This document shows, in pieces, positions 1 to 9,897 of a stretch of DNA of 64,000 nucleotides. The notes below the pieces were generated by a model that did not search any database, had not been told where the DNA came from, and saw nothing but the letters and a program-made list of their open reading frames with translations. How positions within the stretch are numbered: position 1 is the first letter of the stretch; the number at the start of each line of letters is the position of its first letter. A program made the translations under genes and the position numbers. The stretch is from Streptacidiphilus albus JL83 (GTDB lineage Bacteria; Actinomycetota; Actinomycetes; Streptomycetales; Streptomycetaceae): assembly GCF_000744705.1 (NCBI RefSeq), contig NZ_JQML01000001.1, positions 7,202,017-7,266,016 of the forward strand, given 5' to 3'.

Positions 1-7
1 ACGTCGA

Positions 8-1669
8 CTACGAGCCATGGGGGTGTGTCCCTTCCTCGGTTCCCCGGTGATCGGCGGTCGTGAATCCGGCGGGGCCAGTGACCGCCCGCCGCAGGGCGGA
101 CCTGCCCGGTCCGTAGACCGCCCGCCCCAGGACGCTCCGGTCGAGCAGTGCCGCCCGGGCAGCGTTGGCGCCGCACACCCCGTGCACCCCGCCTCCTGGA
201 TGTGCCGCTGCGGAGGCCAGGTACAGGCCGGCCACCGGCGTACGCGGGCCGCCGAGGCCGGAGTGCGGTCGGAAGAGCAGCTGCTGATGGATGTTGGACG
301 TGCCGCCGCCGATGGCACCGCCGACGAGGTTCTCGTTCATCGCCTCCAGCCGGGCCGGCGTCCAGATCCGGCGTGCGCCGACCACGTCGCGGAACCCTGG
401 CGCGAACCGCTCGACCTGGGCCTCCAGGCGGTCGGCCATCGCCCGGACCTCGTCCTCGCTCCAGCCTCCGGCGGGCTCGCCGCGACCGGCCGCGCCGCGG
501 TGCGGCAGATGGGTGTAGGCCCAGGCGGCCTGGGTTCCCCGGGGTGAGCGTGACGGGTCGGCTGCCGTCATCTGCCCGAGGATCGCGAACAGTTCGCGAG
601 GCATCCGGCCCGTGGCCACCCGCAGGGCGTGGTCGCTGAGGTCGTCGAGGTGGGCTCCGAGGTGGACGGCACCGGCCGGGACGGCTTCGGCTGCCGTCCA
701 GGGAATCGGCTCCGACAGCGACCAGTCGATCTTGAACGTCGCCGGATCCCACTGGAAGGAGTCCAACTCGACGCGGTGGCGCTCCGGCAGCAGCTGCCCG
801 TACAGGGCGGGCGCGGCGACATCGGCGAGCACCGCGCGGCCGACCCGGTAGCGCGTCCCGTCCTCCGTCCGGACGCCGACGGCTCGGTGGCCGCCGACGA
901 CGATCTCCGAGACGCGGGCGTTGCAGACCAGCGCCCCGCCCTTCGCCCGGAGGCGCCGCACCAGTGCTCCGGTGAGCTCTCCGGCTCCGCCGACCGGCAC
1001 CGGCCAGCCGACCTGCTGGCCCAGCATCGCCATCATCCAGCCCATGAGCCCGCTGCCCGCAGCATCGGGAAGTAGGTCGGCGTGCACCGCGCAGCCGGCC
1101 AGCAGCAGGGCGGGGCCCTGGCCGGCGAACGCCTCCTCGGCCATCCGCCGGGCGGGCAGGGTGAGGAACCGCAGCGTCTTCAGGGCACCGGCCGACCGCA
1201 GCCTCCGGGCGAAGCGGACGAGGGCGGCAGGGGACGGCCTCGGGGAGAACAGCAGCGCCATCAGCTGATCGCCCACGGTCTCCCAGAGCCGGTACAGCTC
1301 GTTCCACGCCCTTGCGTCCGCCGCACCGAACTGGTCGGCGAGGTGCTCGACGGTCTCCGCCACCGTCGGGTACAGAGCCGCGCACCGGCCGTCGAGCAGC
1401 GGGTGCGCGATCACCGTCCCGGCCCGGCTCCAGCGCAGACCGTGGTCCTCCAGGGCGAAACCGCGCAGGACCGGGGAGACGGCAGCCAAGGGGTAGAACG
1501 AACTGAACAGGTCCGAGACGAACGCCGGGTCCAGCATCCGGTCGCTGCGGACCGCGCCGCCGGGTTCGGGCTGGGCCTCAAGGACCACCACCTGCCATCC
1601 GGCGTCGGCCAGGACGTTGGCGGCGGCCAGCCCGTTGGGGCCGGATCCGATGACGACGGCATCAAGCAT
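8..1669 (-). CDS. Phytoene-dehydrogenase-like FAD-dependent oxidoreductase
   Basis: A 553-aa flavoprotein of the phytoene desaturase/PYROXD2-like amine-oxidase fold. The N-terminus carries a Rossmann FAD-binding motif, VIGSGPNGLAAANVLADAG (about residues 5-23), followed by an acidic residue and a GGAVRS segment. The C-terminus has the usual second dinucleotide contact (ASAAAHPGGGVHGVCG). The open frame continues upstream to 1840, but that extension is Arg/Ser-rich and non-conserved. The ATG at 1669 puts the FAD motif at the very N-terminus, as is normal for the family, so I chose it. No carotenoid genes are nearby and the substrate is unknown; members of this group often act on isoprenoids or are uncharacterised. 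It is divergent from the methyltransferase gene to its right. Confidence 0.8.
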   Translation of the reverse strand: MLDAVVIGSGPNGLAAANVLADAGWQVVVLEAQPEPGGAVRSDRMLDPAFVSDLFSSFYPLAAVSPVLRGFALEDHGLRWSRAGTVIAHPLLDGRCAALYPTVAETVEHLADQFGAADARAWNELYRLWETVGDQLMALLFSPRPSPAALVRFARRLRSAGALKTLRFLTLPARRMAEEAFAGQGPALLLAGCAVHADLLPDAAGSGLMGWMMAMLGQQVGWPVPVGGAGELTGALVRRLRAKGGALVCNARVSEIVVGGHRAVGVRTEDGTRYRVGRAVLADVAAPALYGQLLPERHRVELDSFQWDPATFKIDWSLSEPIPWTAAEAVPAGAVHLGAHLDDLSDHALRVATGRMPRELFAILGQMTAADPSRSPRGTQAAWAYTHLPHRGAAGRGEPAGGWSEDEVRAMADRLEAQVERFAPGFRDVVGARRIWTPARLEAMNENLVGGAIGGGTSNIHQQLLFRPHSGLGGPRTPVAGLYLASAAAHPGGGVHGVCGANAARAALLDRSVLGRAVYGPGRSALRRAVTGPAGFTTADHRGTEEGTHPHGS

Positions 1670-1911
1670 GGATTCGGTTCCCGGGCTCTGTCGTGCCGGC
1701 CGCTCCTCGCGTTCCGAGGCTTGGGTCCCATCGCACAGCACCGGGCCGACGCCCACAAGCAGTGCTCGGGCATCGGAGTGACGAGCAGAGCGTGACGAGC
1801 GGCACCAGGGGGACGGAATCCGGGGCCGATCCACTAGCATGCTGGTGATCTTTGCGGTGATGGTGCGTCATCTCGGCGCGGCGTCAGTACCCTTGAGAGG
1901 CGGAGTCCCGC

Positions 1912-2757
1912 GTGTCCGAGAACTGGAACTGGGCGGCGTCCGACGGCAGCGCGCCCAGCAAGATCGACCTGCGCACCGACATACCCCACCCCGCCCGGAT
2001 GTACGACTTCTACCTCGGCGGCAAGGACAATTTCGCCGCCGACCGGGCCGCCGCCGCGCGCGTGGTCGAGCTGCTGCCCAGCGCCCCCGCCGGTTCGCGG
2101 GCCAACCGGCGGTTCCTCGGCCGGGCCGTGCGCCACGCCGCCGGGCTGGGCATCCGCCAGTTCCTCGACATCGGCACCGGCATCCCCGCCTCGAACAACA
2201 CCCACGAGGTCGCGCAGGCCGCCGCCCCCGACTCGCACGTGGTCTACGTCGACAACGACCCGATCGTCCTGGCCCACGCGCGGGCGCTGCTGACCAGCGC
2301 GCCGGAGGGGCGGACCGCCTACATCGACGCGGACTTCAACGACCCGGAATCGATCATCGGCGCGCAGCAGACCAAGGACCTGATCGACTTCTCCCGGCCG
2401 GTCGCCCTGCTGGTCGTGGCGCTGCTCCACTTCCTTCCCGACAGCGCGGACCCGGCGGCCGTCCTGGACCGCTACAAGGAGGTGCTGGCCCCCGGCAGCG
2501 CGCTGATCCTCACCCACGGCACCGGCGAGCTGATGGATCCCGAGGTCGCCGCCGCCATCTCCAGCACGTACACCCAGGCGGGCCTGAACATCGTCTCCCG
2601 CACCCGTGCCCAGGTGCAGCGCTTCTTCGACGGCTTCGACCTGGTCGAGCCCGGCGTCGTCCCGGTCCACGAGTGGCGGCCGGAGGCCGAGGAGGACTTC
2701 GCCATGACCCGCGAGGAGATCGCCGGCTACGCCGGCGTGGCCCTGAGGCGCGGCTGA
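1912..2757 (+). CDS. SAM-dependent methyltransferase, PF04672 (Methyltransf_19) family
   Basis: A 281-aa protein starting at GTG 1912. The N-terminal signature DIPHPARMYDFYLGGKDNF is characteristic of the actinobacterial PF04672 methyltransferases, which are often found in many copies per Streptomyces genome. A Rossmann-type SAM site follows: FLDIGTGIPASNNTHEVAQ (motif I, about residues 84-102), then VVYVDNDPIVLAHARALL as the acidic motif II. A conserved ALLHFLPD segment corresponds to motif IV. The substrates of this family are generally unknown. It sits alone between the flavoprotein (divergent) and larC, 128 bp upstream of the latter, and nothing ties it functionally to the lar locus. Confidence 0.85.
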   Translation: MSENWNWAASDGSAPSKIDLRTDIPHPARMYDFYLGGKDNFAADRAAAARVVELLPSAPAGSRANRRFLGRAVRHAAGLGIRQFLDIGTGIPASNNTHEVAQAAAPDSHVVYVDNDPIVLAHARALLTSAPEGRTAYIDADFNDPESIIGAQQTKDLIDFSRPVALLVVALLHFLPDSADPAAVLDRYKEVLAPGSALILTHGTGELMDPEVAAAISSTYTQAGLNIVSRTRAQVQRFFDGFDLVEPGVVPVHEWRPEAEEDFAMTREEIAGYAGVALRRG

Positions 2758-2885
2758 GCCCCCGGCTCCGCGGCCGGGTCGCCGGGCATCGCGTCATGGG
2801 GGAAGGCGCAGCTCAGGGGTAGGGTGAGGTGTCGGCGACGGGTCGGCGGTGGACGGGTGCGGCTGCGCTGCTGCGAGGGTGAGTG

Positions 2886-4121
2886 ATGGGTTCCGCTGCT
2901 CGGGTTGGCTGGGTCGACGCGAGTGCCGGGATCGCCGGCGACATGCTGCTGGGCGCGCTGGTGGACGCGGGGGCGTCGCTGGCGGTGGCGCAGGCGGCGG
3001 TGGACGCGGTGATCCCGGCGGGGGTACGGCTGGTGGCGTCGGAGGTGGCGCGGGCGGGGCTGCGGGCGACCAAGGTCGACGTGGAGACGCTGCTGGCGGA
3101 CCACCCGCACCGCAGCTGGCGCACGATCCAGGAGCTGCTCCGCCGGGCGGAGTTGGCCGAGCCGGTGCGGGCCGCCGCGCTGGCGGTGTTCGCCCGGCTG
3201 GCGCGGGCGGAAGGCCGGGTGCACGGGGTGCCGGCCGAGGAGGTGCACTTCCACGAGGTCGGCGCCTGGGACTCGATCGCGGACGTGGTCGGGGTCTGCG
3301 CGGCGCTGGACGACCTGGGCGTCACCCGGCTCACCGCCGGTCCGGTGGCGTTGGGGTCGGGACGCGCCCGGGCCGCCCACGGGGACATCCCGGTGCCGGT
3401 GCCCGCCGTGCTCGAACTGGCCGCCGGCTGGCGGGTGCTGGCCGGCGGCGCCGGGACCGGGGAGCTGGCGACCCCGACCGGGATGGCCCTGGTCACCGCG
3501 CTCGCCGAGGAGTGCGGCGAACTGCCGCCGCTGCTGCTGGAGCGGGTCGGGGTGGGCGCCGGGACCAGGGACACGCCCGGTCGGCCCAATGTGGTGCGGG
3601 TGGTCATCGGGCGGGCCGACCTGTCGACCGCCGTCACGGCGGAGGTCGTGCTGGAGGCCAATGTCGACGACCTGGACCCGCGGCTGTGGCCGGGAGTCCT
3701 CACCGCGCTGCTGGAGGCCGGCGCCTCGGACGCCTGGCTGACGCCGATCCTGATGAAGAAGGGCCGACCGGCCCACACCCTGCAGGTGCTGGCCCCGCCC
3801 GAGCGGGTCGCGGCGCTGCGGGAGCTGGTCTTCGAGCAGACCAGCACCATCGGGGTGCGGGAGACCCCGGTCGGCAAGGTCGCGCTGGCACGGACCTGGG
3901 TGCGCTGCGCGGTACTCGGCGAGGAGGGGCTGCCGGTGAAGGTGGCGCACCGGGACGGCGTGGTCGTCCGGGCGACGCCGGAGTTCGAGGACGTCGCGGC
4001 GCTGGCCGCGCGGCGCGGTCTGCCGGTCGGGACGGTGCTGACGGCGGCGGTCGCGGCGGCGGTGGCGCGCGGACTGGTACCGGGCGCCGCGCTGCCCGCC
4101 GACCACGGGGAGCGCGGCTGA
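2886..4121 (+). CDS. larC: Nickel-pincer cofactor biosynthesis protein LarC
   Basis: A 411-aa LarC (formerly DUF111), which inserts Ni into the pyridinium-3,5-bisthiocarboxylic acid mononucleotide in a CTP-dependent cyclometallase reaction to give the nickel-pincer nucleotide (NPN) used by LarA. The start reads VGWVDASAGIAGDMLLGAL, the typical LarC N-terminus. A His-rich segment (EEVHFHEVGAWDSIADVVG, about residues 117-135) and the C-terminal EANVDDLDPRLWPGVLTALLEAGASDAW block are also typical. In Lactobacillus plantarum larC is split and read by frameshifting; here it is one uninterrupted frame. A GTG lies one codon upstream (2883); I prefer the ATG at 2886. It converges on larB, with only 22 bp between the stops. 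Confidence 0.92.
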   Translation: MGSAARVGWVDASAGIAGDMLLGALVDAGASLAVAQAAVDAVIPAGVRLVASEVARAGLRATKVDVETLLADHPHRSWRTIQELLRRAELAEPVRAAALAVFARLARAEGRVHGVPAEEVHFHEVGAWDSIADVVGVCAALDDLGVTRLTAGPVALGSGRARAAHGDIPVPVPAVLELAAGWRVLAGGAGTGELATPTGMALVTALAEECGELPPLLLERVGVGAGTRDTPGRPNVVRVVIGRADLSTAVTAEVVLEANVDDLDPRLWPGVLTALLEAGASDAWLTPILMKKGRPAHTLQVLAPPERVAALRELVFEQTSTIGVRETPVGKVALARTWVRCAVLGEEGLPVKVAHRDGVVVRATPEFEDVAALAARRGLPVGTVLTAAVAAAVARGLVPGAALPADHGERG

Positions 4122-4143
4122 GGGTCCGCCGTGCGACCCGGCG

Positions 4144-4881
4144 TCAGTCGGCGTGCGGGGCGGCGATCTGGGCGGCCAGGTGGCCCGCGCCGTAGCCGTT
4201 GTCGATGTTCACCACGGCGACGCCGGGCGAGCAGGCGTTGAGCATGGCGAGCAGGGGCGCGAGGCCGCCGAAGGCCGCGCCGTAGCCCACGGAGGTCGGC
4301 ACCGCGACGACCGGGGCCGAGACCAGTCCCGCCACCACGCTGGGCAGCGCGCCGTCCATGCCGGCCACGACCACCACCACCCGGGCCGCCCGCAGCCGGT
4401 CCAACTGGCCGAGGACGCGGTGGAGTCCGGCCACGCCCAGGTCCATCACCAGCTCGGTCGACCGGCCCAGGTAGCTCGCGGTGAGCTGGGCCTCGCGGGC
4501 GACCGGCAGGTCCGAGGTCCCGGCGGCGACCACCAGCACGGTGCCGCCGGTGGCGGCGGGCGGCTCCGGCGGCCAGGCCAGCAGCCGGGCGTCCCGGTCG
4601 TGGTGCGCGTCCGGCAGCTCGACCAGCAGCGCCTCGGCGTGCGCCGGGGCGGCGCGGGTGAAGAGCGTCGGGGCGCGGCGCTCGCGGACGGCCGCGCCGA
4701 TCGCGGCGACCTGGTCGGGCGTCTTGCCCTCGCAGTAGACCGCCTCGGGGTAGCCGCGCCGCCGGGCCCGGTCGTGGTCGAGCTCGGCGAAGGCCGCCAG
4801 GGCGGGCGGGGGCCGCCAGACGCCGGTGTCGGCGTCGGAGGCGGAGGCGGAGGCGGAGGCGGGGATCGTCGGGTCGCTCAC
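4144..4881 (-). CDS. larB: Pyridinium-3,5-biscarboxylic acid mononucleotide synthase LarB
   Basis: A 245-aa LarB, the AIR-carboxylase-like enzyme that carboxylates and hydrolyses nicotinic acid adenine dinucleotide in the first NPN step. The PurE-like core is clear: VLVVAAGTSDLPVAREAQ, then VAGMDGALPSVVAGLVSAP and PTSVGYGAAFGG. The proposed start is the GTG at 4879-4881, which overlaps the larE stop in a GTGA tetranucleotide, so larE and larB are translationally coupled with larE first. The N-terminus carries a short Ser-Ala repeat (SASASASA, from a 6-bp GGCGGA-type repeat at about 4838-4860) that precedes the conserved domain and is probably unstructured. Confidence 0.9.
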   Translation of the reverse strand: MSDPTIPASASASASDADTGVWRPPPALAAFAELDHDRARRRGYPEAVYCEGKTPDQVAAIGAAVRERRAPTLFTRAAPAHAEALLVELPDAHHDRDARLLAWPPEPPAATGGTVLVVAAGTSDLPVAREAQLTASYLGRSTELVMDLGVAGLHRVLGQLDRLRAARVVVVVAGMDGALPSVVAGLVSAPVVAVPTSVGYGAAFGGLAPLLAMLNACSPGVAVVNIDNGYGAGHLAAQIAAPHAD

Positions 4882-5756
4882 GCCTCGCTCCGGGCGACGA
4901 GCGGGAGGGTGAAGGCGCCGGACCGGATGCCCGCGAGGTCGACCGTCACCGTGCGGAACCCGGCCCCGCGGACCGCGTCCAGGACGCGCTCGCGCAGTTC
5001 CTCGCCCACCGCGCGGGCGATCTCCGGCACCGGGAGCTCGATCCGCGCCGTGTCGCCGTGGTGGCGGACCCGGCAGTCGGTGAAGCCGAGGCCGCGCAGC
5101 GCCTGCTCGGCCCGCTCGATCTGGCTCAGCCGGCCCGGGGTGACCTCGGTGAAGTGCGGGATGCGCGAGGCCAGGCAGGGGGCGGCCGGCTTGTCCGCGC
5201 TCGGCAGCCCCAGTGCGCGGGCGACACGGCGGACGGCGGCCTTGTCCAGACCCGCGTCCGCCAGCGGCTTGAGCACCCGGTGGGCTGCCGCGGCCCGGCT
5301 GCCGGGCCGGTCCGGACGGGCGACGTCGTCGGCGTTCTCGCCGTAGGCGACGGCGGCCAGGCCGTGCGCGGCGGCGACCTCGTCCGAGATCCGGGTGAAC
5401 AGCTCGTCCTTGCAGTGGAAGCACCGGTCAGGACCGTTGGCGATGTAAGCGGGGCGTTCACCCTCATGGGTGGTCACCTCCACCACCCGGACGCCGATGT
5501 ACCCGGCCACCCGGTGCGCCGCCGTCCGCTCGTCGGCCGCGAGGCTGGGCGAGACGCCCAGGACCGCGAGGACCGAGTCCGGGCCGAGGGCGCGGGCGGC
5601 CAGGGCCAGCAGCACCGAGGAGTCGACCCCGCCGGAGAAGGCCACCCCCAGCGGCGCGGCCCCCCGCAGCAGCCCGGCCACCTGCTCGACCGCGCGCGCG
5701 TCCTCGTCGGTGACCCCGGCGAGGCCGCCGGTGTGCTCGCGGGTCTGGTCGGCCAT
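4878..5756 (-). CDS. larE: ATP-dependent sacrificial sulfur transferase LarE
   Basis: A 292-aa PP-loop enzyme that adenylates the pyridinium biscarboxylate and donates sulfur to make the dithio precursor of NPN. The PP-loop is FSGGVDSS (about residues 40-47), with a CFHCKDELF segment at 112-120 and the conserved PCLASRIP block. The Cys there (about C194) matches the position of the sacrificial Cys of the L. plantarum enzyme (C176), so this looks like the single-Cys sacrificial type. I start at ATG 5756, preceded by AGGAAGG, rather than the longer frame starting at 5798. First gene of the leftward larEB pair and divergent from the LacI-type regulator. Confidence 0.92.
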   Translation of the reverse strand: MADQTREHTGGLAGVTDEDARAVEQVAGLLRGAAPLGVAFSGGVDSSVLLALAARALGPDSVLAVLGVSPSLAADERTAAHRVAGYIGVRVVEVTTHEGERPAYIANGPDRCFHCKDELFTRISDEVAAAHGLAAVAYGENADDVARPDRPGSRAAAAHRVLKPLADAGLDKAAVRRVARALGLPSADKPAAPCLASRIPHFTEVTPGRLSQIERAEQALRGLGFTDCRVRHHGDTARIELPVPEIARAVGEELRERVLDAVRGAGFRTVTVDLAGIRSGAFTLPLVARSEA

Positions 5757-5891
5757 GCCGCCGCCTTCCTGAGTGGGTCCTTCGGTCCGGTTGATCACGG
5801 TGGTCCGAAATCACGGTCGGTCCGATCATTGTCGGCGTCGGCGCCACCGGCGCGGAGCTGTCGGCCCAGATTAGGCTGTGGGGGAATCCGG

Positions 5892-5909
5892 ATGGCAAGC
5901 GGTTGCCAT
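5892..5909. promoter_or_regulatory. LacI-family operator O1 between larE and the regulator
   Basis: The 18-mer ATGGCAAGCGGTTGCCAT is a near-perfect inverted repeat (8 of 9 positions per arm) with the central CG expected of LacI/GalR-type operators. It lies 52 bp upstream of the regulator GTG and about 135 bp upstream of the larE ATG, so it can control both divergent transcripts. A related site occurs at 8431-8444. Assignment to the adjacent regulator is inference. Confidence 0.7.
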
Positions 5910-5961
5910 CTGTTGTCGCGCCCTCCGGCCAGGGAGGCTGCCAGGACGAGGAGGACGGACC

Positions 5962-7029
5962 GTGCCCCCGGAGTCAGCACCCCGGCCCGAGCCCTCGCCG
6001 ACGCCCGCCCCCGGCGGCCGGCCGCGTCCGCCGACGATCTACGACGTCGCGCGGGCCGCCGGGGTCGCGCCGTCCACGGTCTCCCGGACGTTCTCCCGGC
6101 CGGGCCGGGTCAGCGCCGGGACGGCCGAGCGGATCCGCGCCGTGGCCGCCGAACTCGGCTACCGCACCAACCCGTTGGCCCGCGCGCTGCCGACCGGGCG
6201 GACCTCGGTGATCGCCCTGGTGGTCTCCGACATCACCAACCCCTTCTACGCCGAGATCATCCGTGGCGCGCAGTCCGCCGTGAACGAGGCGGGCTACGTC
6301 GTCCTGCTGGTCGACGCCCAGGAGTCGGACCGGCTGGAGCGCGAGGCGCTGGAGCGGGCGCTGCCGGTGGTGGAGGGGGTGGTCCTGGCCGGCTCGCGGA
6401 TGTCGGACTCGGCGATCCGGATGACCGCCAAGCAACGGCCGATGGTGGTGCTCAACCGGGACGTCGCCGACCTGCCCAGCGTGCTGACCGACAACGTCCA
6501 CGGGATGCGGCTGGCCGCCGGTCACCTGGCCGGGCTCGGCCACCGCTCGGTGACCTATGTGGCCGGACCCGAGGCCTCCTGGGCCGACGGGACGCGGTGG
6601 CGCGCGCTGCGCGACACGGCGGGCGGGCTGGGGCTGCGGGTGCACCGGATCGGCCCCTACCCGCCGACCGTGGCCGGCGGCACGGCCGCCGCCCGGGACC
6701 TCGGCCGCTACGGCGACCCGGCCGTCATCGCCTACAACGACCAGCTGGCGATCGGGCTGATGCGCGGGGCCCAGGCGGCCGGGCTGCGGGTCCCGCAGGA
6801 CCTGAGCGTGGTCGGCTTCGACAATGTCTTCGGCGCCGAGTTGGTCACCCCCGGGCTGACCACGGTGGCCGCGCCGCTGCGCGCCCAGGGGCGCACCGCC
6901 GTGCGCAACCTGCTCGCGATGCTGGCCGGCGCGCGCCCCTACGGCGGCCCGCCGGCGGTGCTGCCCTCCCGGCTGGTGCTGCGCGGCTCCACCGCCCGGC
7001 CCGGCCGGCCGCGCCCCGGGACGGGGTGA
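5962..7029 (+). CDS. LacI-family transcriptional regulator of the lar/uronate locus
   Basis: A 355-aa regulator. The N-terminal LacI helix-turn-helix reads TIYDVARAAGVAPSTVSRTF, followed by a hinge region (TNPLARALPTGRT). A periplasmic-binding-protein-like sensor domain follows (IALVVSDITNPFYAEIIRGA through DLSVVGFDNVFGAELVTPGLTTV). I chose GTG 5962 because it has an AGGACGAGGAGG ribosome site just upstream; the longer frame from 5878 would run through the operator. It probably senses a uronate or sugar acid, because it sits between larE and larA in an arrangement where both flanking divergent promoter regions contain the same type of palindrome, implying autoregulation and control of larEB, larA and uxaC-uxuB. 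Confidence 0.87.
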   Translation: MPPESAPRPEPSPTPAPGGRPRPPTIYDVARAAGVAPSTVSRTFSRPGRVSAGTAERIRAVAAELGYRTNPLARALPTGRTSVIALVVSDITNPFYAEIIRGAQSAVNEAGYVVLLVDAQESDRLEREALERALPVVEGVVLAGSRMSDSAIRMTAKQRPMVVLNRDVADLPSVLTDNVHGMRLAAGHLAGLGHRSVTYVAGPEASWADGTRWRALRDTAGGLGLRVHRIGPYPPTVAGGTAAARDLGRYGDPAVIAYNDQLAIGLMRGAQAAGLRVPQDLSVVGFDNVFGAELVTPGLTTVAAPLRAQGRTAVRNLLAMLAGARPYGGPPAVLPSRLVLRGSTARPGRPRPGTG

Positions 7030-7045
7030 ACGGCGGGGGAGCGGA

Positions 7046-8365
<1,320 letters not shown>

Positions 8366-8410
8366 GGCCCTCACCATGGCCGGAGCCCGGCGCCCGCCGC
8401 AAGCGCCCGG

Positions 8411-8444
8411 GGCAACTGGCGGCAACTGGCGGCAACCGATTGCC
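8411..8444. promoter_or_regulatory. LacI-family operator O2 with tandem half-sites between larA and uxaC
   Basis: GGCAACCGATTGCC (8431-8444) is a LacI-type palindrome resembling the one at 5892-5909 (both contain GGCAA...TTGCC around a central CG). It is preceded by two exact copies of GGCAACTGGC (8411-8430), giving three evenly spaced GGCAAC half-sites at 10-bp steps, one helical turn. It lies in the 110-bp gap between the divergent larA-like and uxaC genes and can govern both. Confidence 0.65.
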
Positions 8445-8475
8445 ATGGCCACCCGGGGCTCGCAGAATCCGAACC

Positions 8476-9897
8476 ATGTCCCGTCCCCACGCCGCACTCG
8501 CGCCGCACCCGGACCGCCTGTTCCCCTACGACCCCGCCGTGCGCGCGGTCGCCCGCCGGCTCTACCAGGCCGTGCGCGAGCTGCCGATCGTCTCCCCGCA
8601 CGGCCATGTGGACGCGGCGCAGCTCGCCGCCGACACGCCGTTCGCCGACCCGGCGAGCCTGCTGGTGACGCCCGACCACTACGTCACCCGGCTGCTCCAC
8701 GCCGACGGCGTGCCGCTGGACGAACTGGGGGTCGGGCGCGGCCCGTTGACCGAGCCGGAGGCGCGCGCGGTCTGGCGGCACCTGTGCGCCCGCTGGTCGC
8801 TGTTCCGGGGCACCCCGGTCCGCTACTGGTTCGAGTCCGAGCTGTCGGAGATCTTCGGCGTCACCGAGCGCCCCGACGCGGAGAACGCGGACCGGATCTA
8901 CGACCAGGTGGCCGAGCGGCTGGCCGACCCGGCCTACCGCCCCCGGGCGCTGTTCCGCCGCTTCGGCATCGAGGTGCTCGCCACCACCGACGACCCGGCC
9001 GACGACCTCGCCGCCCACGCCGCGCTGGCCGCCGACCCGGACTGGACCGCCCGGGTCGTGCCGACCTTCCGCCCCGACCGCTACCTGGAGCCGGGCCGGC
9101 CGGACTGGGCCGAGGCGGTCGCCCGGCTGGGGCTGGCCGCCGACAGCGACACCGGCGACTACCCGGGCTACCTCCGGGCGCTGGAGAACCGCCGCGCCCA
9201 CTTCGTCGCGCACGGCGCGACCTCCGCCGACCACAGCCACCTGGACGTCCGCACCGACCCGCTCGACCCGCAGGAGGCGGCCCGGATCTACCGCGCCGCG
9301 CTGGACGGCGTCGCGAGTGAGGCCGAGACCACCGCCTTCCGCCGGCACATGCTGCTGGAGATGGCCCGGATGTCCGCCGAGGACGGTCTGGTGATGACCC
9401 TGCACCCGGCCGTCCGACGCGGCCACCACGGCCCCACCACCGCCCGTTTCGGCGCGGACACCGGCCACGACATCCCGGTCCGGGCCGAGTTCACCGAGGC
9501 GCTGCGCCCGCTGCTGGAGCGCTACGGCACCCACCCGGGCTTCCAGCTGGTGCTGTTCACCCTGGACGAGACCGTGTTCTCGCGCGAGATCGCCCCGCTG
9601 GCCGGCTTCTACCCCTCCGTCTACGCCGGGGCGCCCTGGTGGTTCCTGGACGCGCCCGACGCCGTGCGCCGCTACCGCCGCGCGGTCACCGAGACCGCAG
9701 GCTTCGCCCGGACCTCCGGCTTCATCGACGACACCCGGGCCTTCTGCTCGATCCCGGCCCGGCACGACATGTCCCGCCGGCTCGACAGCGGGATCCTGGC
9801 CGAGTTGGTCGCCGAGCACCGGCTGGACGAGGACGAGGCGATCGAGACGGCGGTCGACCTGGTCACCGTCAACCCGCGAAGGGCGTTCAAGCTGTGA
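8476..9897 (+). CDS. uxaC: Uronate isomerase (glucuronate isomerase)
   Basis: A 473-aa member of the amidohydrolase-fold uronate isomerase family, converting D-glucuronate to D-fructuronate (and D-galacturonate to D-tagaturonate). Visible family features are the N-terminal metal motif IVSPHGHVD, LATTDDPADD, TSADHSHLD and the C-terminal DLVTVNPRRAFKL. The length matches the usual 465-475 aa. I start at ATG 8476; the frame is open from 8440, but that would overlap the operator region. The stop overlaps the GTG start of uxuB (GTGA), so the two are co-translated. Confidence 0.93.
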   Translation: MSRPHAALAPHPDRLFPYDPAVRAVARRLYQAVRELPIVSPHGHVDAAQLAADTPFADPASLLVTPDHYVTRLLHADGVPLDELGVGRGPLTEPEARAVWRHLCARWSLFRGTPVRYWFESELSEIFGVTERPDAENADRIYDQVAERLADPAYRPRALFRRFGIEVLATTDDPADDLAAHAALAADPDWTARVVPTFRPDRYLEPGRPDWAEAVARLGLAADSDTGDYPGYLRALENRRAHFVAHGATSADHSHLDVRTDPLDPQEAARIYRAALDGVASEAETTAFRRHMLLEMARMSAEDGLVMTLHPAVRRGHHGPTTARFGADTGHDIPVRAEFTEALRPLLERYGTHPGFQLVLFTLDETVFSREIAPLAGFYPSVYAGAPWWFLDAPDAVRRYRRAVTETAGFARTSGFIDDTRAFCSIPARHDMSRRLDSGILAELVAEHRLDEDEAIETAVDLVTVNPRRAFKL

